From positions 124,001 to 188,000 of the forward strand of contig QCIQ01000001.1 of NCBI GenBank assembly GCA_003216595.1: a stretch of 64,000 nucleotides of DNA. The letters run 5' to 3'. The DNA comes from Prochlorococcus sp. AG-402-M18. GTDB lineage: Bacteria > Cyanobacteriota > Cyanobacteriia > PCC-6307 > Cyanobiaceae. Numbering within the stretch: position 1 is the stretch's first letter; the number at the start of each line of letters is the position of its first letter. The position numbers and the translations under genes were made by a program. A model generated the notes under the pieces. That model did not search any database and was not told the origin of the DNA. It was given only the letters and a program-made list of their open reading frames with translations. This document shows positions 27,764 through 38,158 of this stretch, one piece after another.

Positions 27764-28678
27764 TTATACTTTGTTTTTAGAAAAAGCACCAAGTGTTCCT
27801 ATCCATCTTGACAGGATATTTAGACTTAAAAGTAGAACGACTAATATAAAAGATGCTGCCCACGCTAACTGGTTTTGTGCTTCATATGGTTCAAGAGCAA
27901 AATTATATATTAGTACTGATAAAGATCCCATTTCATAGAAAAGATCATCAAAACTTGTTATGTAATATCTAGAAAACAATGCAGTAAATATCAATGGGGC
28001 AGTCTCTCCTGCAGCCCTTGCAAGTGCTAAAAGTATTCCGGTAGATATTGAATTAAATGCTGCTGGTAATGTGATATTATATATCATTGTGAATTTAGAT
28101 GAACCAATACCAAAGGCAGCCCTTCTCAGATTATCTGGAACTAGCTTTAATGCTTCATCAGTTGTTTTGATTATTGTTGGTAGCATCAAAATTGAAAGTG
28201 AAATACCACCTGCAATTCCACTAAACATTGAACCAAATAATATTTTTGTAGATACAATTATTGCGTATATAAATACCCCCGCAATTATTGAGGGAACTCC
28301 AGCAAGAACATTCGTTCCAAATCTAACAAATTTTGCAAATCTTCCAGACTTAGAATATTCAGCGAGATATATTCCTCCTCCCACTCCTACTGGTATGGAT
28401 ATTATTGATGCAATAACTGTCATTATAAAAGTTCCAGTTATAGCAGGCCCTATGCCTCCTGCAGATAACAGATCATCCCCTGGAGGTTCAGGCTCGAGTA
28501 TTAATGTCTCAATATTTATATAGCTTCCACCTTTAACTATGACATAGCTTATAACTAATAATAATGGAAGGACAGAAATCGCTGCAAAAGAGGCAGCAGT
28601 AATTGTTAATATTTTATTTCCTACATTTCTCGCTAAAGAAGGTTTATAGGTTAAGTTCTTAAGTGAAGATGATTTCAT
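27764..28678 (-). CDS. pstA: Phosphate ABC transporter permease PstA
   Basis: PstA is one of the two membrane subunits of the phosphate importer. The 304-residue protein has a cytoplasmic N-terminus, about six spans and the ABC-permease loop (EAA) motif near [26 protein letters not shown] at about 197-222. The [12 protein letters not shown] and [14 protein letters not shown] blocks are typical of PstA. It begins 2 bp after pstC stops on the leftward transcript and is followed by pstB. Confidence 0.95.
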   Translation of the reverse strand: MKSSSLKNLTYKPSLARNVGNKILTITAASFAAISVLPLLLVISYVIVKGGSYINIETLILEPEPPGDDLLSAGGIGPAITGTFIMTVIASIISIPVGVGGGIYLAEYSKSGRFAKFVRFGTNVLAGVPSIIAGVFIYAIIVSTKILFGSMFSGIAGGISLSILMLPTIIKTTDEALKLVPDNLRRAAFGIGSSKFTMIYNITLPAAFNSISTGILLALARAAGETAPLIFTALFSRYYITSFDDLFYEMGSLSVLIYNFALEPYEAQNQLAWAASFILVVLLLSLNILSRWIGTLGAFSKNKV

Positions 28679-28680
28679 TG

Positions 28681-29646
28681 TTATTGATATTTTAAACTTA
28701 ATTTTTTAACAATCCATTGAGCAAATACATTAACCATTAATGTTAATATCATTAATATTAATCCTGCATACATTAGAGAAGAGACCTGGCTACCATCTGC
28801 CTCCCCAAATTGATTGGCTAGCATTGATGAAATGGTATATGAAGGAGCAAAAATTGACCAACTAAAGTTATTTGAATTTCCAATAATCATTGTTACAGCC
28901 ATTGTTTCACCCATGGCTCTTCCTAGAGCAAGTAAAACACCTCCAGTTATGCCAGAAATTGCAGCTGGAATAATTACTTTAAAAATAGTAGTCCACCTTG
29001 TTGCTCCAATTCCATAGGCAGCTTGTCTTAGATTTGATGGAACTTGATCTAATGAGTCTTTTGAAATCGATGTAATTATAGGTAATATCATTACGACTAA
29101 AATTAATATTGCAGGCATCATTCCAGCTCCTAGAGGTTCAGTTCCGAAAAATGGGATGAAACCAAATATTTCATAGATCATGTTCAAAAATGGCCTTATA
29201 AAAGGTTCCATAATGAATACTGCCCAGAGTCCTAAAACTACTGATGGAATAGCAGCTAAAAGTTCAACCATTATCCCAATTAAATCTCTTATATATTTAG
29301 GAATTATATTTTCAGTTATAAATATTGCAGTGCCAACACCTAATGGAATCGCAATTAATAACGAAGCAATTGATGTGAAAAGGGTTCCATATATTGCAGT
29401 GAATGCACCATACTCATCTGTAACAGGATTCCACGCAGAGCTAAAAAGAAACCTCAATCCATATCTTGTAATCGATTCAGTTGATTCATAGTAAACTACT
29501 GCAAATATAGAGAAAAGCACCACGGCTACCAATGAAGCCATAGCTAAGACAAAGTTCTTAAAGCCTATATCTACCAACTTTTCAGAAGTTGGTCTTCTTC
29601 TTTTTAAAAATAGTGATGTAGTTGCTTTGTCCACTCGCAAAGGCAT
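28681..29646 (-). CDS. pstC: Phosphate ABC transporter permease PstC
   Basis: PstC is the partner permease of PstA. The 321-residue protein has about six spans and the family blocks FLFSSAWNPVTDEYGA, IPSVVLGLWAVFIMEP and the coupling loop VPSNLRQAAYGIGATRWTTIFKVIIP. LGRAMGETMAVTMIIGNS follows. It is the first gene of the pstCAB set. A possible Pho box lies 35 bp upstream. No pstS is next to the operon, so the binding protein must be encoded elsewhere. Confidence 0.95.
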   Translation of the reverse strand: MPLRVDKATTSLFLKRRRPTSEKLVDIGFKNFVLAMASLVAVVLFSIFAVVYYESTESITRYGLRFLFSSAWNPVTDEYGAFTAIYGTLFTSIASLLIAIPLGVGTAIFITENIIPKYIRDLIGIMVELLAAIPSVVLGLWAVFIMEPFIRPFLNMIYEIFGFIPFFGTEPLGAGMMPAILILVVMILPIITSISKDSLDQVPSNLRQAAYGIGATRWTTIFKVIIPAAISGITGGVLLALGRAMGETMAVTMIIGNSNNFSWSIFAPSYTISSMLANQFGEADGSQVSSLMYAGLILMILTLMVNVFAQWIVKKLSLKYQ

Positions 29647-29680
29647 TTACATTATGAATCTATATCTAATTTCAAATTTT

Positions 29681-29699
29681 TCACTAAGAGACGGTTAAT
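29681..29699 (-). promoter_or_regulatory. Possible Pho box upstream of pstC
   Basis: Read leftward, ATTAACCG and CTTAGTGA are separated by 3 bp, matching the cyanobacterial Pho-box plan of 8-bp direct repeats like CTTAACCT with 3-bp spacing. The first repeat matches 6 of 8 positions and the second 4 of 8. The site sits 35 bp before the pstC ATG, a sensible place for PhoB activation. The match is weak. Confidence 0.3.
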
Positions 29700-29717
29700 G
29701 ATTGGCTTTAAGTGTTG

Positions 29718-29747
29718 AAGGGTACATAATAAGTATTGAATACCCTT
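29718..29747. repeat. 7-bp inverted repeat before dnaK3
   Basis: AAGGGTA (29718-29724) and TACCCTT (29741-29747) are perfect complements around a 16-base spacer. The repeat lies 38 bp before the dnaK3 start, in the spacer shared with the divergent pst operon. It is not the CIRCE element (TTAGCACTC-N9-GAGTGCTAA). It could be an operator or a leader hairpin. Confidence 0.4.
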
Positions 29748-29784
29748 AAATGCTAGTTACTGTGGGGCTCAAATAAGTACTGCC

Positions 29785-31785
29785 ATGGGGAGAATAGTTG
29801 GCATTGACTTGGGAACAACAAATTCCGTTGTAGCGGTGTTGGAGGCTGGTAGGCCTGTTGTTATTTCTAGTGCTGAAGGAGCCAGAACTACTCCATCAGT
29901 TGTTGGCTTTACTAAGGAGTCTGAATTATTGGTGGGTCAACTAGCTAGAAGACAGTTGGTTCTCAATCCAAAAAATACTTTTTCTAATTTAAAAAGATTT
30001 GTTGGTAGGGCATGGGATGAGCTTGAAGAGACAAGCCTCTCAGTTCCTTATAGCGTTCGGTCAAATGATCAGGGAAATGTGCGTATTACCTCTCCAATAA
30101 CAAAAAGAGAATATGCCCCCGAGGAATTGATGGGAAATATTATTAGGAAGTTAATAGATGACGCTGAAACCTATTTAGGAGAAGATGTTGATTCTGCTGT
30201 AATCACAGTTCCAGCTTATTTTAACGATTCACAAAGACAAGCGACTCGAGATGCTGCGATTTTGGCAGGTATATCTGTTGAAAGGATTCTCAATGAGCCG
30301 ACTTCAGCTGCTCTTGCTTATGGATTTGATAAAAGTTCTTCTCGTAAAGTATTAGTCTTTGATTTAGGAGGAGGCACATTTGATGTATCTCTAATGTCAA
30401 TTTCCAATGGTGTTTTTGATGTCAAAGCTACATCTGGAGATACACAGTTGGGTGGTAATGATTTTGATCAACGAATTGTTGATTGGCTCGCTGAAGATTT
30501 TTTAATAAAAAATAAAATAGATCTAAGAAGAGACAGACAATCTTTGCAAAGACTTACTGAAGCGGCAGAGAAAGCTAAACAAGAACTTTCTGGTGTTCAA
30601 ACCACTCCAATATCTCTTCCTTTTATTTCTACAGGCAAAGATGGTCCATTACACATAGAGACGACTCTTAATAGAAATAAATACGAGGGGCTTTGTAATG
30701 ATCTTTTAGATAGATTATTTGATCCTGTTAATACTGTTATTGATGATTCAGGATGGGATCCTCAGGAGATTGATGAAGTTGTTCTTGTAGGAGGCAGTAC
30801 AAGAATGCCAATGGTAAAACAGTTAGTTAAAACTTTAGTTCCAAATCCACCTTGTCAATCTGTTAACCCTGATGAAGTAGTAGCTATTGGTGCTGCAATT
30901 CAAGCTGGAATTCTGTCCGGAGAGTTGAGAGATCTTTTATTAAATGATGTCACCCCTCTTTCTTTAGGCCTTGAAACTGTGGGTGGTTTAATGAAAGTTC
31001 TTATTCCTCGAAATACCTCGATACCAGTAAGACAATCAGACGTTTTTAGTACATCCGAATCCAATCAATCATCAGTGGAAATTCATATTTGGCAAGGAGA
31101 GAGGCAGATGGCCTCAGATAACAAATCATTGGGTAAATTTAAATTATCGGGTATTCCTCCTGCTCCAAGAGGTGTTCCTCAAGTTCAGGTGGCTTTTGAT
31201 ATTGATGCTAACGGTTTATTAGAAGTGAGTGCAACTGACAGAACTACCGGAAGGAAGCAGTCTGTTAGTGTTACTGGTGGCTCAAACTTGAATCAAAATG
31301 AAGTTAATAAATTGATCGAGGAGTCAAAAATAAAAGCATCTGAAGACAGAAAAAAACGAGCTTCTATTGATCAGAAAAATAATGCTTTGACGCTTGTTGC
31401 ACAAGCTGAGAGGCGTTTAAGAGATGCTTCCCTCGAATTAGGTCCTTATGGTGCTGAAAGACAGCAAAGATCTGTGGAAGTTGCGATGAGGGACGTTGAA
31501 GATTTGCTTCAAGATAATGATTTGCAAGAACTTGAATATGCAGTCGGTTCTCTGCAAGAGGCATTATTTGGTTTGAATCGTCGCTTATCAGCGGAAAGAA
31601 AAACAGAATCTAATCCCATACAAGGTATAAAAAATACTTTTGGATCTTTAAAGGATGAATTATTTTCAGATGATTACTGGGATGATGATCCCTGGGATTA
31701 TTCTCAAAGAGGGCAAAACAGGAATGGTGATAACAATTATGGGAGAAGGGATATAGATCCTTGGGATAATGACTACTACCGTTGA
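29785..31785 (+). CDS. dnaK3: Hsp70 chaperone, DnaK3-type
   Basis: This is an ATP-dependent chaperone of the cyanobacterial DnaK3 class, which in other cyanobacteria is essential and membrane-associated. The 666-residue protein has the nucleotide-binding domain with [23 protein letters not shown] and [10 protein letters not shown]. The substrate domain begins near 395, then a helical lid. Instead of the EEVD-like or DDE tail of ordinary DnaK, the last 45 residues are rich in Asp, Trp, Tyr and Arg ([13 protein letters not shown], then DPWDNDYYR). Its 3' end overlaps dnaJ by 17 bp, the arrangement known for dnaK3-dnaJ in Synechococcus. Confidence 0.93.
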   Translation: MGRIVGIDLGTTNSVVAVLEAGRPVVISSAEGARTTPSVVGFTKESELLVGQLARRQLVLNPKNTFSNLKRFVGRAWDELEETSLSVPYSVRSNDQGNVRITSPITKREYAPEELMGNIIRKLIDDAETYLGEDVDSAVITVPAYFNDSQRQATRDAAILAGISVERILNEPTSAALAYGFDKSSSRKVLVFDLGGGTFDVSLMSISNGVFDVKATSGDTQLGGNDFDQRIVDWLAEDFLIKNKIDLRRDRQSLQRLTEAAEKAKQELSGVQTTPISLPFISTGKDGPLHIETTLNRNKYEGLCNDLLDRLFDPVNTVIDDSGWDPQEIDEVVLVGGSTRMPMVKQLVKTLVPNPPCQSVNPDEVVAIGAAIQAGILSGELRDLLLNDVTPLSLGLETVGGLMKVLIPRNTSIPVRQSDVFSTSESNQSSVEIHIWQGERQMASDNKSLGKFKLSGIPPAPRGVPQVQVAFDIDANGLLEVSATDRTTGRKQSVSVTGGSNLNQNEVNKLIEESKIKASEDRKKRASIDQKNNALTLVAQAERRLRDASLELGPYGAERQQRSVEVAMRDVEDLLQDNDLQELEYAVGSLQEALFGLNRRLSAERKTESNPIQGIKNTFGSLKDELFSDDYWDDDPWDYSQRGQNRNGDNNYGRRDIDPWDNDYYR

Positions 31786-32695
31786 TCCTAATTATTGGTC
31801 TTTATTAGGTGTTTCACCTGAATGTGATTCTAATGAACTTAAATCCGCCTTTAGAAAAGAGGCAAGAAAGTGGCACCCTGATTTAAATAAAAATGATGTT
31901 AATGCTGAGGAAAGATTTAAATTAATAAATGAAGCCTATGCTATTCTTAGCGATCCAAAGAAGAGAAGAGAATGGGAAAAACAAAATGACAAAGACAAAG
32001 ACGTCTTTGATAATAGATTTCCAACTTATGAGGAATATTTAGAGGTTATATTAGGAATAAGAACAAATCTAAATAATGAAAATGATGATATAGCCGAGCA
32101 ACATTCGGTAAACTCTGAAGACGAATATGAAGACGTTTATCGAACTAATTACAATGAATATATTCCTACAACAAGTGAACCATCACCACCACCCACTTTA
32201 ATTTATGAAGATCAAGAATCCATTGTAGAAATCTCGCCAGAACAAGCTCTTTACGGCTCTTCTGTGGAGATTCAATTGCAAGACGGTACTCTTGTTGAAG
32301 TGTTGACTCCGCCCTTTGCTGGTGATGGATGGAGGTTAAGAATAGAAGGTGCTGCAATCGGTTGTCGCGATCATTTTGTTCAATTAAAAGTACAGACAGA
32401 GGATGGCTTAAGAATTGATGGCTTAAGAGTTATGTATCGCCTTGAATTACTTCCACATGACGCTTTATTAGGATGCGCTGTGGATATACCAACTCTAAAT
32501 GGTTCGGTAACATTGCAAGTACCCCCGAATTCTTCAACAGGTAGGTTGTTAAGACTTAGAGGACGTGGATTGGAATACGAAGACTATCGAGGTGATCAAA
32601 TTGTTGAAATAATTATTGTGTTACCTGATAATCTAAGTGATTCCGAAATTGCGTTATATCAACGTCTAAATGAACTAGCTATTGAAAATTATTAG
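31769..32695 (+). CDS. dnaJ: DnaJ/Hsp40 co-chaperone without zinc finger
   Basis: The J domain (about 8-70) has the essential HPD at residues 36-38 (KWHPDLNK), which stimulates ATP hydrolysis by the partner DnaK3. The usual Gly/Phe linker and the CxxCxGxG zinc repeats are absent. An acidic linker of about 65 residues joins the J domain to two beta-rich C-terminal client-binding domains (about 145-300, with [20 protein letters not shown]). This makes it a type-II-like DnaJ of 308 residues. Its ATG lies inside the end of dnaK3 in another frame, which points to coupled production of the pair. Confidence 0.92.
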   Translation: MTTTVDPNYWSLLGVSPECDSNELKSAFRKEARKWHPDLNKNDVNAEERFKLINEAYAILSDPKKRREWEKQNDKDKDVFDNRFPTYEEYLEVILGIRTNLNNENDDIAEQHSVNSEDEYEDVYRTNYNEYIPTTSEPSPPPTLIYEDQESIVEISPEQALYGSSVEIQLQDGTLVEVLTPPFAGDGWRLRIEGAAIGCRDHFVQLKVQTEDGLRIDGLRVMYRLELLPHDALLGCAVDIPTLNGSVTLQVPPNSSTGRLLRLRGRGLEYEDYRGDQIVEIIIVLPDNLSDSEIALYQRLNELAIENY

Positions 32696-32751
32696 GATCA
32701 TATTGTTTATTCACTTAATCGATTTATAATTCAATTGGTTATTATATTCTT

Positions 32752-33147
32752 ATGTTAGTTCATGTCCTTTTGTATGAGGCGGGGACTGAAAGTGAAGGAA
32801 TACATTCCCTCGAGCTTAAAGGCTCAACAGTTATTCTTATGTTTGAAGATAGGGACGATGCTGAAAGATATTGTGGTCTTTTAGAAGCCCAAGATTTCCC
32901 CACTCCATCTGTTGAGGAGTTGATGAGGAGAGATATAGAAGCTTTTTGCGTTGAAGCTGGATATGAGGCTCGTTATGTCGAAAAAGGCTTTATTCCAAGT
33001 ACTGATGAAGAACGCCTTATGATTTCACCACCTCTTTCGAATTTGGAAGTAGGAAAATGGAATAACCAAGAAAATGTAAATGAACAAGCTTTTTCCACTA
33101 ATGATCAACTTGAAGATATAAAAAAACGTTTAGAAAATCTTTTATGA
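32752..33147 (+). CDS. DUF3110-family protein
   Basis: The 131-residue cytosolic protein has the compact N-terminal fold MLVHVLLYEAGTESEGIHSL, a block with MFEDRDDAERYCGLLEAQDF and VEAGYEARYVEKGFIPS. This is the pattern of the cyanobacterial and plastid DUF3110 family. The last 40 residues are a polar linker and short helix. Its stop overlaps the murQ start (ATGA), so the genes are coupled. Function unknown. Confidence 0.82.
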   Translation: MLVHVLLYEAGTESEGIHSLELKGSTVILMFEDRDDAERYCGLLEAQDFPTPSVEELMRRDIEAFCVEAGYEARYVEKGFIPSTDEERLMISPPLSNLEVGKWNNQENVNEQAFSTNDQLEDIKKRLENLL

Positions 33148-34076
33148 TTAATATAAATAATGAATCTAAACATAATAATAAACGGATACTAACAGAGCAG
33201 ATTAATTTATCATCAAATGATTTAGATTCTAAGTCAACTAATGAAATAGTAAATATTTTTTCCGAAGCTGATAAAGAACCTCAAAAGGCTGTCGAGAAAG
33301 CTATTCCAGAGATAGTTAATGCAATTGATGAGATTACATTAAGACTTCAATCAAACGGTAGATTGTTTTATATTGGTTCTGGTACTTCCGGAAGATTGGG
33401 TGTACTAGATGCTTCAGAATGCCCCCCAACTTTTTGCACAAATCCAGATTTGGTTCAGGGGATAATTGCTGGAGGGATACCATCATTAACAAGAAGTTCT
33501 GAATCTCTAGAGGATTTATCTGAGATTGCTATTACTGATCTTAAAGATAGAAATTTTTCATCTAGAGACGCCTTAATAGGTATATCAGCTAGTGGCAGAA
33601 CGCCATATGTTCATGGGGCATTAAATTATTCTAAAAGTATAAATGCACTTACTATCTCTATTTCATCAGTTCCAGAAACAGATTCAACCTTAAATAATGA
33701 TATCGATATTAGGCTGATTACAGGACCAGAGATTCTCGCGGGCTCCACAAGATTAAAAGCTGGTACAGCCACCAAGATGGCTTTAAATATAATTTCTACA
33801 TCTGTAATGATTAAATTAGGAAAGGTTTATAGTAATAGAATGATTGATTTATCCATAAGTAACGATAAATTAATGGAAAGAGCAATTGGTATTCTATTTG
33901 ATATCGCTTCGGTTGATAAAGAAACTGCTATTCAACTTTTAGAGAAGACAAATGGATCAGTAAAATTATCTTTATTAATCGCTTTGTCTGGTATGGATGT
34001 TATTGAGGCTAAGAATTTACTTAATCATTCAAAGGGAAACTTAAGAACAGCACTAATAATGTTTAATAGTGATTGA
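33144..34076 (+). CDS. murQ: N-acetylmuramic acid 6-phosphate etherase
   Basis: MurQ cleaves the lactyl ether of MurNAc 6-phosphate, turning recycled peptidoglycan sugar into GlcNAc 6-phosphate. The 310-residue SIS-domain protein shows LFYIGSGTSGRLGVLDASE (about 72-90), PTFCTNPDLVQGIIAGG, IGISASGRTPYVHGAL and the strongly conserved ILAGSTRLKAGTATKMALN block. All MurQ signatures are present. It shares an ATGA overlap with the DUF3110 gene and is presumably on the dnaK3-dnaJ side transcript or its own. Confidence 0.94.
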   Translation: MININNESKHNNKRILTEQINLSSNDLDSKSTNEIVNIFSEADKEPQKAVEKAIPEIVNAIDEITLRLQSNGRLFYIGSGTSGRLGVLDASECPPTFCTNPDLVQGIIAGGIPSLTRSSESLEDLSEIAITDLKDRNFSSRDALIGISASGRTPYVHGALNYSKSINALTISISSVPETDSTLNNDIDIRLITGPEILAGSTRLKAGTATKMALNIISTSVMIKLGKVYSNRMIDLSISNDKLMERAIGILFDIASVDKETAIQLLEKTNGSVKLSLLIALSGMDVIEAKNLLNHSKGNLRTALIMFNSD

Positions 34077-34167
34077 ATTAATGTTTATTTAAATTTCTGT
34101 TATTCATAATATACTTTCTGCATTAAAGTTTAAAAACAGTTAATATAAGAAAAAATTAATTTGATCT

Positions 34168-34608
34168 ATGTCTAAAGTATTGATGAACACAGATAAAGGC
34201 CAATTGAATATTGACCTGTTTGATATTGATGCACCCAAAACGGTAGAAAACTTTTTGAAGCTTGTTAAAGAAGGTTTTTACGATGGTCTTTCTTTTCACA
34301 GAGTAATTAATGGCTTTATGGCTCAAGGCGGATGTCCTAATACAAGAGAAGGGGCAAGAGGGATGCCTGGAACTGGAGGGCCCGGATATTCAATCAATTG
34401 TGAAATTAATTCAAACAAACATGTTGCTGGTTCTCTTTCTATGGCTCACGCAGGAAAGGATACTGGCGGCAGTCAATTCTTTTTAGTTCATACCCCCCAA
34501 CCACATTTGGATGGAGTTCATACTGTCTTCGGAAAGACTGATGATATGAAAATCCTTTTATCTATTACTAATGGTACTAAAATTAATAGTGTAAGTCTAA
34601 TAAAATAG
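34168..34608 (+). CDS. Peptidyl-prolyl cis-trans isomerase, cyclophilin type
   Basis: Cyclophilins speed proline isomerisation during folding. The 146-residue protein has [15 protein letters not shown], with the catalytic Arg and the FMxQGG motif. [12 protein letters not shown] and [31 protein letters not shown] follow, with active-site Phe, Leu and His positions. There is no signal peptide, so it is cytoplasmic. The length is that of short bacterial PpiB proteins. Confidence 0.94.
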   Translation: MSKVLMNTDKGQLNIDLFDIDAPKTVENFLKLVKEGFYDGLSFHRVINGFMAQGGCPNTREGARGMPGTGGPGYSINCEINSNKHVAGSLSMAHAGKDTGGSQFFLVHTPQPHLDGVHTVFGKTDDMKILLSITNGTKINSVSLIK

Positions 34609-34622
34609 AATCTATATTTATT

Positions 34623-36308
34623 TTATTTCCATTCTATAGTGCTGGTTTTATCTTTTAAATCCCAACCAAATAATGGCGAACTTTCAAATTTTGATAGTTC
34701 GCTAATTTCTTTTTCTTCAATTAATATATTTTGAGAAGGATGCAAAAGTCTTTCATAACTATCTGTCTTAATTATTCCAATTCTTTCTGTATTTTTCCAA
34801 TTACTTAGTTCTTTTAGAAGTGACTCAAGTAATCTTTTATCTATTAAGTTTCCTTCTAAATGAGTCTTAATATCTCTGTGTCTAACATTCCATATAAATA
34901 ATGGGTTTTCACACAGAGCTATCAACCTTGGAGCGTTTTGAATAGAAATATTTAAAAAATGATTTTCTGACCATTTATTTGCTTTATCTTCAAAATGTTT
35001 TAATTCATTATTATCTACTTTACCATCCCAATAGACAACAATGTTTTGTCTTTCATTTGTTAGATTAGTCTGAATATTATTATCAATTAAGTGTCCAAGT
35101 TTTTCTCTTTTTACTTCAAGATAAGCAGCATTATGATCTCCAGGGCAAATTACTAATGGAACTCTAGATTCAACCTGAAGTCCATATCCACCAAGGCCTG
35201 CTATTTTCCTTGGATTATTGGTTAATAACTTTAGTCTGTTTATTCCTAAATCTGTCAGAATTTGTGCACCAACTCCATAATTTCTTAGGTCTGCAGGAAA
35301 ACCCAACTTTTCATTAGCTTCAACCGTATCTAAGCCTCCATCTTGAAGGTTATAGGCTTTTAATTTGTTAACTAAACCTATACCTCTACCTTCCTGCCTT
35401 AGATACACAACAACACCTTCCCCTTCTTCAGAAATTCTTGACAAGGCCGCCTCTAATTGTGGTCTGCAATCGCACCTTAATGATCCAAAGGCATCTCCAG
35501 TTAGACACTCTGAGTGCATTCGCACTAAAACTGGTTCTTTTAAATTTTCTGGATCTCCTTTTATTATCGCGACATGTTCTGATCCATCCAATTCGTTTTT
35601 ATAACCAATTGCCTTGAAATCTCCAAATAGGCTTGGCAACTTTGCTATTGCTTGTCTATATACAAATCTCTCATTTTCAAGTCTGTAATGAATTAAATCC
35701 GCAATACTTATCAACTTTAAATTTTTTTCCTTGGCATATTTTTTTAATTCTGGGAGTCTAGCCATTGAACCATCCAGATTTTGGATTTCACAGATAACGC
35801 CAGCAGGAGATAGACCAGCTAACAAAGATAAATCTACTGCTGCTTCCGTATGTCCAGCTCTTTTTAATACCCCACCTATTTTTGCTCTTAAGGGAAAAAT
35901 ATGACCTGGTCTCCTCAAATCTATTGGTTTTGTTTGACTATTAAGAGCAACTTGAATTGTTTTAGCTCTATCCTCAGCCGATATACCAGTTGACACTCCA
36001 AATTCAGGACCTGCATCGATGCTTACAGTGAATGCTGTTTGGTTTGAATCGGTATTTCTGTCGACCATTAATGGCAGATCTAATTGATCTAGTCGTTCCC
36101 CTTGCATTGCTAGACATATCAAACCCCTAGCTTCAGTTGCCATGAAATTTATTTGCTGAGGAGTCGCAAATTGAGCAGCACAGATTAAGTCTCCTTCGTT
36201 TTCTCTCTTTTCATCATCAACTACAACAACACATTCACCATTCCTAATAGCAGCAAGAGCATCCGCTATAGCATCAAATTCAACTTCATAACAATCTTCT
36301 GATTTCAA
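34623..36308 (-). CDS. ribBA: Bifunctional DHBP synthase / GTP cyclohydrolase II
   Basis: RibBA supplies both precursors of riboflavin. The N-terminal DHBP synthase domain (about 12-210) has [18 protein letters not shown] and the GHTEAAVDL active-site region. The GTP cyclohydrolase II domain (about 215-405) has the zinc cysteines [17 protein letters not shown] and the catalytic [14 protein letters not shown] further C-terminal region of about 150 residues, without a motif I can name, follows. The start is a TTG at 36308; the next in-frame ATG would remove essential residues. It is divergent from argC with 88 bp between the starts. Confidence 0.95.
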   Translation of the reverse strand: MKSEDCYEVEFDAIADALAAIRNGECVVVVDDEKRENEGDLICAAQFATPQQINFMATEARGLICLAMQGERLDQLDLPLMVDRNTDSNQTAFTVSIDAGPEFGVSTGISAEDRAKTIQVALNSQTKPIDLRRPGHIFPLRAKIGGVLKRAGHTEAAVDLSLLAGLSPAGVICEIQNLDGSMARLPELKKYAKEKNLKLISIADLIHYRLENERFVYRQAIAKLPSLFGDFKAIGYKNELDGSEHVAIIKGDPENLKEPVLVRMHSECLTGDAFGSLRCDCRPQLEAALSRISEEGEGVVVYLRQEGRGIGLVNKLKAYNLQDGGLDTVEANEKLGFPADLRNYGVGAQILTDLGINRLKLLTNNPRKIAGLGGYGLQVESRVPLVICPGDHNAAYLEVKREKLGHLIDNNIQTNLTNERQNIVVYWDGKVDNNELKHFEDKANKWSENHFLNISIQNAPRLIALCENPLFIWNVRHRDIKTHLEGNLIDKRLLESLLKELSNWKNTERIGIIKTDSYERLLHPSQNILIEEKEISELSKFESSPLFGWDLKDKTSTIEWK

Positions 36309-36396
36309 CTTATTCCTCGTGTTTGTGGTGAAATGGTTCTTTGCTACTTATTCTCAAAATGAATATCTCACCATTCTACGAAATAACCTTGATGTT

Positions 36397-37476
36397 ATGG
36401 CAATTAGTACATCGAAAGCAGGGAGTATCGCAATTATTGGAGCATCTGGATATGGGGGACTTCAACTCGTTAAGTTGATTGATGAGCATCCAAATTTTGA
36501 GATTTCGTCTTTAAATGGAGATCGATCAGTAGGTAAAAGCTGGAATGAAATAAATCCTTTCATGAAACTTTTGGGGGATAAAGAGATAACTAAAAGCAAT
36601 ATTGATCAAATTGCTCAGGATTCTGATTATGCAATATTGAGCTTGCCAAACGGTCTATCATCACAATTAACTCCTTTCTTATTAGAAAAAGGTGTTAAAG
36701 TCTTAGATTTATCGGCAGATTATAGATTTAAATCATTAGATAAATGGAAGGAAGTTTATTCCAAAGAAGCTGCAAAATATCAAAGATATGACTACGAATT
36801 ATGTGAAGAGGCTATTTATGGCTTTTCAGAGCAGTTTGGTAGTGAAATCTCAAAATCTAGATTAATTGCTTGTCCAGGTTGCTACCCAACATCATCTCTT
36901 AGCGTACTAATTCCATTCTTAAAACAAGGATTAATAGAAAGTGAGGGAATTATTATTGATGCAAAATCTGGGACATCTGGAGGAGGGCGAAATCCAAGTG
37001 AACAACTTTTATTGTCTGAATGCTCTGAATCAATTAAACCCTATGGAGTCATTGGACATAGGCATACGGCAGAAATAGAAGAGATCGCTAGTCACTTTGC
37101 TGGTCATGAAGTTAATTTGCAATTTACGCCTCATTTGGTGCCGATGGTAAGAGGTATTTTATCGACAGTTTATGCTCGTTTAAGAGATCCTGGATTAACA
37201 GCAGATGACTGCAAAATTGTAATTGAAGCTTTTTATAAAAATCAACCATTTATTGATATTTTGCCTGTAGGAATTTATCCAGCTACTAAATGGGTTAAAA
37301 ATACAAATAAAGTTATGATTTCAGTTGAAGTTGATAAACGTAATGGAAGAATAGTCTTAATGAGTGTTATTGATAATCTTCTAAAAGGTCAAGCAGGACA
37401 GGCTATACAAAATCTAAACATTATGCATGGAATTGAATCAGATATTGGTCTTCCTAAGATTACTTATTATCCTTGA
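36397..37476 (+). CDS. argC: N-acetyl-gamma-glutamyl-phosphate reductase
   Basis: ArgC reduces N-acetylglutamyl phosphate to the semialdehyde in arginine synthesis. From the ATG at 36397 the protein is 359 residues. An NADP-binding loop IIGASGYGGLQLV lies at about 15-27. The catalytic cysteine is in ACPGCYPTSS and the histidine in GVIGHRHTAEIEEI. The open frame reaches 26 residues further upstream, but those residues are unlike the family. The last 17 bp overlap the convergent purN gene. Confidence 0.95.
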   Translation: MAISTSKAGSIAIIGASGYGGLQLVKLIDEHPNFEISSLNGDRSVGKSWNEINPFMKLLGDKEITKSNIDQIAQDSDYAILSLPNGLSSQLTPFLLEKGVKVLDLSADYRFKSLDKWKEVYSKEAAKYQRYDYELCEEAIYGFSEQFGSEISKSRLIACPGCYPTSSLSVLIPFLKQGLIESEGIIIDAKSGTSGGGRNPSEQLLLSECSESIKPYGVIGHRHTAEIEEIASHFAGHEVNLQFTPHLVPMVRGILSTVYARLRDPGLTADDCKIVIEAFYKNQPFIDILPVGIYPATKWVKNTNKVMISVEVDKRNGRIVLMSVIDNLLKGQAGQAIQNLNIMHGIESDIGLPKITYYP

Positions 37477-38158
37477 GGCTAGTTCTTATATTCTTTGCGA
37501 CTTTTGATATCGCTAAAGGTAATATTATATGCTCCATGTCTTGAATTCTTTTTTTTAAAGTCTCTTTACTATCTTGTTCTTTAATAGGGACTGCAGCTTG
37601 AATAATTATTGATCCTGAGTCAACTTCCTTTTGTACATAGTGAACTGTACATCCAGTAATAGTTACCCTCTTGTCTATCGCCTGCTGTATTGCGTCAACT
37701 CCTTTAAATGATGGCAAAAGTGAGGGATGTATATTAATTAATCGGTTTTTAAACCCATTAATTATTTCTTCACCAACAATTCTCATCCAGCCAGCCATAA
37801 CAACTAATTCTACGGACAATTCCTCTAGCTTTTTCATTACCAACATGTCGTGTTCAAATCTCGATGAACATTCTCTATGATTAATAATTACAAAAGGTAT
37901 TTTGTATTTGATTGCCTTTTTTATTGCTAAGCAATTGGGATTATTTACTATTAATATTGAAATATCTGCATTAAGTTGTTTATTTTTAATGGATTTAACA
38001 ATGTACTCAAAATTTGAGCCGTTACCTGATGCAAGGATTCCTAATCGGATTTTTGGCGAATATAAAGGGATTGTTGAATCAAACGGACTAATTAGGCTCT
38101 GCTCTTTTAAATCGTAAGATAATTTATTCTGCTTATATTCGTTTTTATCCTGTTTCAT
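37460..38158 (-). CDS. purN: Phosphoribosylglycinamide formyltransferase
   Basis: PurN transfers a formyl group from 10-formyl-tetrahydrofolate to GAR in purine synthesis. The core shows ASGNGSNFEYIV (substrate loop), VMAGWMRIVGEEI, the catalytic NIHPSLLPSFKG and GCTVHYVQKEVDSG. The 232-residue protein has an N-terminal extension of about 35 polar residues before the first beta strand. The ATG at 38158 is used; the TTG before it would add one residue. The 3' ends of purN and argC overlap by 17 bp. Confidence 0.94.
   Translation of the reverse strand: MKQDKNEYKQNKLSYDLKEQSLISPFDSTIPLYSPKIRLGILASGNGSNFEYIVKSIKNKQLNADISILIVNNPNCLAIKKAIKYKIPFVIINHRECSSRFEHDMLVMKKLEELSVELVVMAGWMRIVGEEIINGFKNRLINIHPSLLPSFKGVDAIQQAIDKRVTITGCTVHYVQKEVDSGSIIIQAAVPIKEQDSKETLKKRIQDMEHIILPLAISKVAKNIRTSLKDNK

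Noticed and set aside
28071..29491. Rightward ORFs of 67-150 residues opposite pstA and pstC
   Set aside because: They are antisense shadows of the permease genes; hydrophobic codons read backward give long open frames.
29700..29784. CIRCE heat-shock operator before dnaK3
   Set aside because: The inverted repeat present is AAGGGTA/TACCCTT with 16-bp spacing, unlike the CIRCE consensus and 9-bp spacing.
37460..37476. Overlap of argC and purN as a sign of frameshift
   Set aside because: The genes are convergent with intact family ends; a 17-bp tail overlap is ordinary in compact genomes.
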